Source: Fidelibacterota bacterium
GTDB taxonomy: Bacteria > Fidelibacterota > UBA2242 > JAFGTP01
Direction: 5' to 3'
Assembly: GCA_029939785.1 (NCBI GenBank)
Contig: JAOZSG010000077.1
Coordinates: 1 to 7,735 of the forward strand
Length of the DNA: 7,735 bases
Positions 5,326 to 7,735 of this stretch are shown one piece after another. Positions within the stretch are counted from its first letter, which is position 1. Every line of letters starts with the position of its first letter. The notes beneath the pieces are model-generated. The model saw nothing but the letters and a program-made list of their open reading frames with translations. It made no database searches and was not told the origin of the DNA. A program made the translations under genes and the position numbers.

Positions 5326-7735
5326 CTATTTGACCAGCAAACACCTCTTGACAGAACTAAATTTTCCTGCTTTCAATCTGTAAAAATAAATTCCTGATGA
5401 TAATTCAGCAACATTCCAATTAACTTCATAATGTCCGGCAACCTTGTTTTCATTTACAAGTTCTACAACTTTTTTACCACGAATATCAAAAACAGATAAA
5501 TTTACATTTACATTAGTTCCTATCTGATAACTTATTTGGGTGCTTGGATTAAAAGGATTTGGATAATTTTGGTATAGCCTATAAGAATTTGGTGTTTTTA
5601 TATTATTGTTTTCATCAATGGCAACATATCCTGTTGTATCTATCAATTTCATCAGACCAAAACCATCGGCATTTTCCCAATGAGAATTAAACTGATCTTC
5701 CGGTACTTCCACAGAACCGAAGAAATTATCTCTCTCAATTGGATTTTCATCTAAATCATCATTATCACAATACGCCATAGAAAAACCAAGAATTTTTTCA
5801 GGCATTAAAATTACTCTGGAATTATCAGGATTATTATCATCATAAGTATCATCATAGATTTTTATTGAAAACTCATAAACATTTTTATGATTATACCGTT
5901 TCAGACAAAAATGTGAAAAATGATCAGCATAATCCGGACGCTGCCAAAATCCGGCAATATCCATAGCAATGAGTGAAGTTGTTGTTTCACCAATTTCCGG
6001 AAAATTTATATTCATATGATAGGAAAATGCATTTTCAGCGTTTTCACTACCACTGTCTATTCTATGCATTCCTCCTGAATTATCTTCATCAATAAAAACT
6101 TCCAGTACATCATAATTTGGATATCCGGTTTCTCCCGAAATATAGCCATCAACCAAGGTATCATCTTTTATTTCCACTAAGAAACAAAGTACATTTTCAT
6201 TATAATTCCAAAGACATTTATATCGTCCTGAAAAATCATCAGAAAGGACAAAGTCACCAAAAGGCATCCATGTTTGGCCTATTTCCTGCCAATCAAGATT
6301 TTGCCAGCATTCATCAGTATCAATTCCATCAAATTCAGGAAGATTAATAACATGATGTACAATAACTGTATCATCCTGAGTATCATTGGTTGTATCCATT
6401 CGTTTTAGCTCAATACCATGTCCTAAACCCAGATTTACAGAATATTCCATATCTTTTGCATTGTTCCAATGTTCATGAGTTCCCAAACTGGAAATTGGTA
6501 TTCCATCATTGTCAGGATCATAAACTATTCCATCAGGCCAATTTGCAGAATCTGCACTCTGATGTAAATAATCGTCTGCACCTTCCATCTGTGCGTGAGC
6601 TTCACCGGGATGTTTATCTTCTGTATATTCGGTACGTAAAAAATCATAACCAACAGATTCAATGGCAACAGGATCCTGAGAAATAAAAATCGACGAACTC
6701 CAGTCATTGTTAAATGGATAAATTTGCCATTTACTAGGTTGTGTTACTTCCATTCCTGCAGACCAGAGTGCATCTACAAGATAAATCAGATTTTTTTCAC
6801 CTAATAATTTATGACCCATAATATCAACCTGAACACGATATAATCCATAACCTGTTCTGCGGAAACTTCCTATTTCTGGTGATACCAGTCCTCCGTGTAA
6901 GTGTTTTGCATTTTCTCGTGTCTGCGAGCCAAAATGATTTTTTGCACTCATAGTTATGCCTGCCAGATCATGACCTTTCAATGTTGGTACATTTATCATG
7001 TAATCCATTTCTTCAAAAATAGTGTATAAATAATCATCAAATATTGAATCACCAACTGTTGCATCTGAAGTTGAGCCTTCCCGAAGAATTGCACCACGAT
7101 CTGAATATTCTATTTTAGTTGTAGTACTCGGAACAACAATCTCTCTTCCATCATCTGTTCTGTCATAATCCAAGTAATGAACATTAGGAAAATCAGACTT
7201 CCATAAATCCAACATATGTTTATAAATATGTTTCATTGGATCACCAACATAAATATTTTCTTGTTCTATTCCAACATGATCAACTAAATGGTTTAGCAAT
7301 GACAATATCAAATGAGGTGAAGTTTCTGAAATACCATAATATCCATTTTCATTTACTGAAAAATCACTTTTGATATTTCCCCAATTAAAATCCATTCCCC
7401 AGGTACTGGTAGTGTTAATTTTTATAAATATTTTTTCGCCATCCTGATATCCAATATCACCTTTATCATTGGCAGAATTGTAATATTTAAAAATTTCATT
7501 CCATGCAGATACCATATCAATCTTACCAGAAATTTCCATAACAGCTTTATTTAGCATTTCATCTATTACATTTTGATTATTGTTTTTATTTAAAAACCAA
7601 CCATCATCATCTTCATTTGCTGTTCCATCATCATTATGAAGCATTGTACAATTTTCATTAGTTGCATCTGGATTATGTACCCAGACAACTCTTCCAGGAT
7701 ATATCCCTTTTGCTATACCTATCGGCATATTTGCT
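5326..7735 (-). CDS. Secreted DUF362 / CBM9-like protein with T9SS sorting domain (N-terminus off window)
   Basis: Large multidomain protein, at least 802 codons. The frame is open through the right edge (Ala-Asn precede the first visible Met at 7728), so that Met is probably internal and the true start with its signal peptide lies outside. Numbering from it, residues 1 to about 370 form a DUF362 domain: IGIAKGIYPGRVVWVHNP (3-20), EKIFIKINTT (98-107), MINVPTLKGHDLAGITMSAK (244-263), KNHFGS (263-268), and ISQDPVAIESVGYDFLR (349-365). A linker precedes a beta-rich region (about 462-697) resembling family 9 carbohydrate-binding modules, with YDVLEVFIDEDNSGG (539-553) and YEFSIKIYDDT (618-628). 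Residues 715-800 are a T9SS type A sorting domain with YPNPFNP (722-728) and SSGIYFYRL (777-785). Cysteines are few and unclustered, so the iron-sulphur module of some DUF362 proteins is absent from the visible part. Expected location is the cell surface or medium. The biochemical role of DUF362 is unknown to me, and no function is claimed. Confidence 0.85.
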   Translation of the reverse strand, partial: ANMPIGIAKGIYPGRVVWVHNPDATNENCTMLHNDDGTANEDDDGWFLNKNNNQNVIDEMLNKAVMEISGKIDMVSAWNEIFKYYNSANDKGDIGYQDGEKIFIKINTTSTWGMDFNWGNIKSDFSVNENGYYGISETSPHLILSLLNHLVDHVGIEQENIYVGDPMKHIYKHMLDLWKSDFPNVHYLDYDRTDDGREIVVPSTTTKIEYSDRGAILREGSTSDATVGDSIFDDYLYTIFEEMDYMINVPTLKGHDLAGITMSAKNHFGSQTRENAKHLHGGLVSPEIGSFRRTGYGLYRVQVDIMGHKLLGEKNLIYLVDALWSAGMEVTQPSKWQIYPFNNDWSSSIFISQDPVAIESVGYDFLRTEYTEDKHPGEAHAQMEGADDYLHQSADSANWPDGIVYDPDNDGIPISSLGTHEHWNNAKDMEYSVNLGLGHGIELKRMDTTNDTQDDTVIVHHVINLPEFDGIDTDECWQNLDWQEIGQTWMPFGDFVLSDDFSGRYKCLWNYNENVLCFLVEIKDDTLVDGYISGETGYPNYDVLEVFIDEDNSGGMHRIDSGSENAENAFSYHMNINFPEIGETTTSLIAMDIAGFWQRPDYADHFSHFCLKRYNHKNVYEFSIKIYDDTYDDNNPDNSRVILMPEKILGFSMAYCDNDDLDENPIERDNFFGSVEVPEDQFNSHWENADGFGLMKLIDTTGYVAIDENNNIKTPNSYRLYQNYPNPFNPSTQISYQIGTNVNVNLSVFDIRGKKVVELVNENKVAGHYEVNWNVAELSSGIYFYRLKAGKFSSVKRCLLVK

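Noticed and set aside
6390..6686. Plus-strand open frame of 98 codons, and the overlapping minus-strand frame at 6525-6707
   Set aside because: Both lie within the DUF362 gene in other frames; the translations are low-information and lack family motifs, as expected of shadow frames.
1..7735. tRNA, rRNA, CRISPR array, insertion sequence or phage genes
   Set aside because: I saw no cloverleaf-like segment, regularly spaced repeat array, transposase or integrase motif on either strand. The only gap over 100 bases is 5178-5325.

Overview
The window is a single-stranded block: every gene I can support lies on the minus strand, so transcription runs from base 7735 towards base 1. DNA is AT-rich, more so in the middle than at the edges. 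The best clue to the host is the C-terminal domain of the largest gene, which carries the YPNPFNP motif and ends like a type IX secretion (T9SS) type A sorting domain. With low GC, this suggests a Gram-negative member of the Bacteroidota/FCB group (for example the Ignavibacteria, Cloacimonadota or Marinimicrobia side). That placement is inference; no rRNA or other taxonomic marker is present.

Layout in transcription order. (1) 7735-5326: a large predicted secreted protein with a DUF362 domain, a CBM9-like domain and a T9SS sorting tail. Its N-terminus lies beyond the window edge. (2) 5178-5325: a very AT-rich intergenic stretch with dyads and a larger imperfect inverted repeat, probably holding the promoter of the next unit. 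(3) 5177-2753: three tightly packed genes for surface-glycan decoration: a LicC-like nucleotidyltransferase, a LicD-family phosphotransferase and a TagF/TagB-like glycerophosphotransferase-family protein. (4) 2737-71: valS, encoding a complete valyl-tRNA synthetase, 15 nt after the third gene. (5) 66-1: a possible start of another gene, open to the edge.

The three cassette genes suggest a simple scheme: the LicC-like enzyme makes a CDP-activated small alcohol (choline or similar), the LicD-like enzyme transfers the phospho-head-group to a glycan, and the TagF-like enzyme adds or polymerises a polyol-phosphate. The true head group cannot be read from sequence, and the choline kinase (LicA) and transporter (LicB) partners are not in the window. 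The cassette is visibly lower in GC than its flanks (about 25% against 36% in lines I counted by hand), fitting an accessory surface-polysaccharide insertion next to a housekeeping gene. I see no rRNA, tRNA, insertion sequence, CRISPR array or phage gene. Nothing here is clearly a new system; the most notable items are the compact LicC-LicD-TagF set and the three-part DUF362 protein.
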